A DNA stretch of 44,493 bases from assembly GCF_014859555.1 (NCBI RefSeq), contig NZ_JACUTY010000011.1, positions 1 to 44,493 of the forward strand. The letters are read 5' to 3'. Positions 44,444 to 44,493 of this stretch are shown here, one piece after another. Within the stretch, counting starts at the first letter, position 1. Each line of letters opens with the position of its first letter. Source of the stretch: Thiomicrospira sp. GTDB lineage: Bacteria; Pseudomonadota; Gammaproteobacteria; Thiomicrospirales; Thiomicrospiraceae. The notes under the pieces are model-generated. The model made no database searches, was not told where the DNA came from, and was given only the letters and a program-made list of their open reading frames with translations. A program made the translations under genes and the position numbers.

Positions 44444-44477
44444 GTAGGTTGGTTTAGGTCGAAGACCGTAAACCAAC
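44444..44477 (+). repeat. REP-like hairpin with GTAG head (plus orientation)
   Basis: GTAG followed by GTTGGTTTAGGTC pairing with GACCGTAAACCAAC (13 bp, one bulged base, 3-base loop). It faces away from the first copy, so together they form an inverted REP pair separated by 19 bases. Confidence 0.6.
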
Positions 44478-44493
44478 AATAGCTACAGCCCAA

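Overview
The window is a chromosomal segment of a gammaproteobacterium with moderate GC. Gene content and order suggest the Thiotrichales, close to the Thiomicrospira/Hydrogenovibrio sulfur oxidisers, but that genus-level placement is inference from gene order and protein style only. Almost everything is core housekeeping. No phage, integrase, insertion sequence, CRISPR array or rRNA is visible.

Layout. 1-339: the end of a tRNA cluster (partial tRNA-Glu, tRNA-Gly, tRNA-Glu) closed by a rho-independent terminator. 522-4139: the oxidative pentose phosphate operon gnd-zwf-pgl. 4154-8062 (minus): ppiC, rlmA, relA and a DUF2062 membrane protein. 8233-11612 (plus): dusA, a DUF5710-xseA fusion, xseB and an arsC-family gene. 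11839-12334 (minus): an unknown membrane protein with an antitoxin-like N-terminus. 12442-17362 (plus): rpoN behind a large inverted repeat, a bicupin gene, and a two-component pair resembling the dedicated-sortase regulators PdsR/PdsS. 17342-24056: a SPOR-domain protein, a small unlisted membrane ORF (18525-18686), and the minus-strand run dnaB-alr-nudF-(2-TM protein)-MATE-ychJ. 24022-26178 (minus): rpsF-rpsR-DUF2232-rplI with promoter and leader. 26196-38458 (minus): the supraoperon gyrA-serC-pheA-hisC-tyrA-aroA-cmk-rpsA-ihfB-lapA-pyrF, which links chorismate and aromatic amino acid synthesis to replication and translation genes as in Pseudomonas. 38621-40712 (plus): ubiG, a HAD phosphatase (MupP/Gph type) and a YciK-like SDR. 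40754-44356: an nfsB-type nitroreductase, a chromosomal ccdAB toxin-antitoxin pair with a striking operator, and tex. 44395-44477: two facing REP-like hairpins at the right edge.

The most unusual signal is not a gene. A 10-bp palindrome, CCAGGCCTGG, almost always extended to ACCAGGCCTGGT, occurs 15 times in 44.5 kb (14 as the full 12-mer), in all three reading frames of 12 genes and in two non-coding spots. At about 45% GC, chance would give roughly 0.02 copies. It behaves like the cyanobacterial highly iterated palindrome HIP1 but has a different and longer sequence. I know of no description of it.

Secondary points of interest are the DUF5710-exonuclease VII fusion, the orphan Pds-like two-component system, the perfect 15-bp inverted repeat just before rpoN, the 29-bp ccdAB operator, the REPIN-like pair next to tex, and the absence of lapB between lapA and pyrF.
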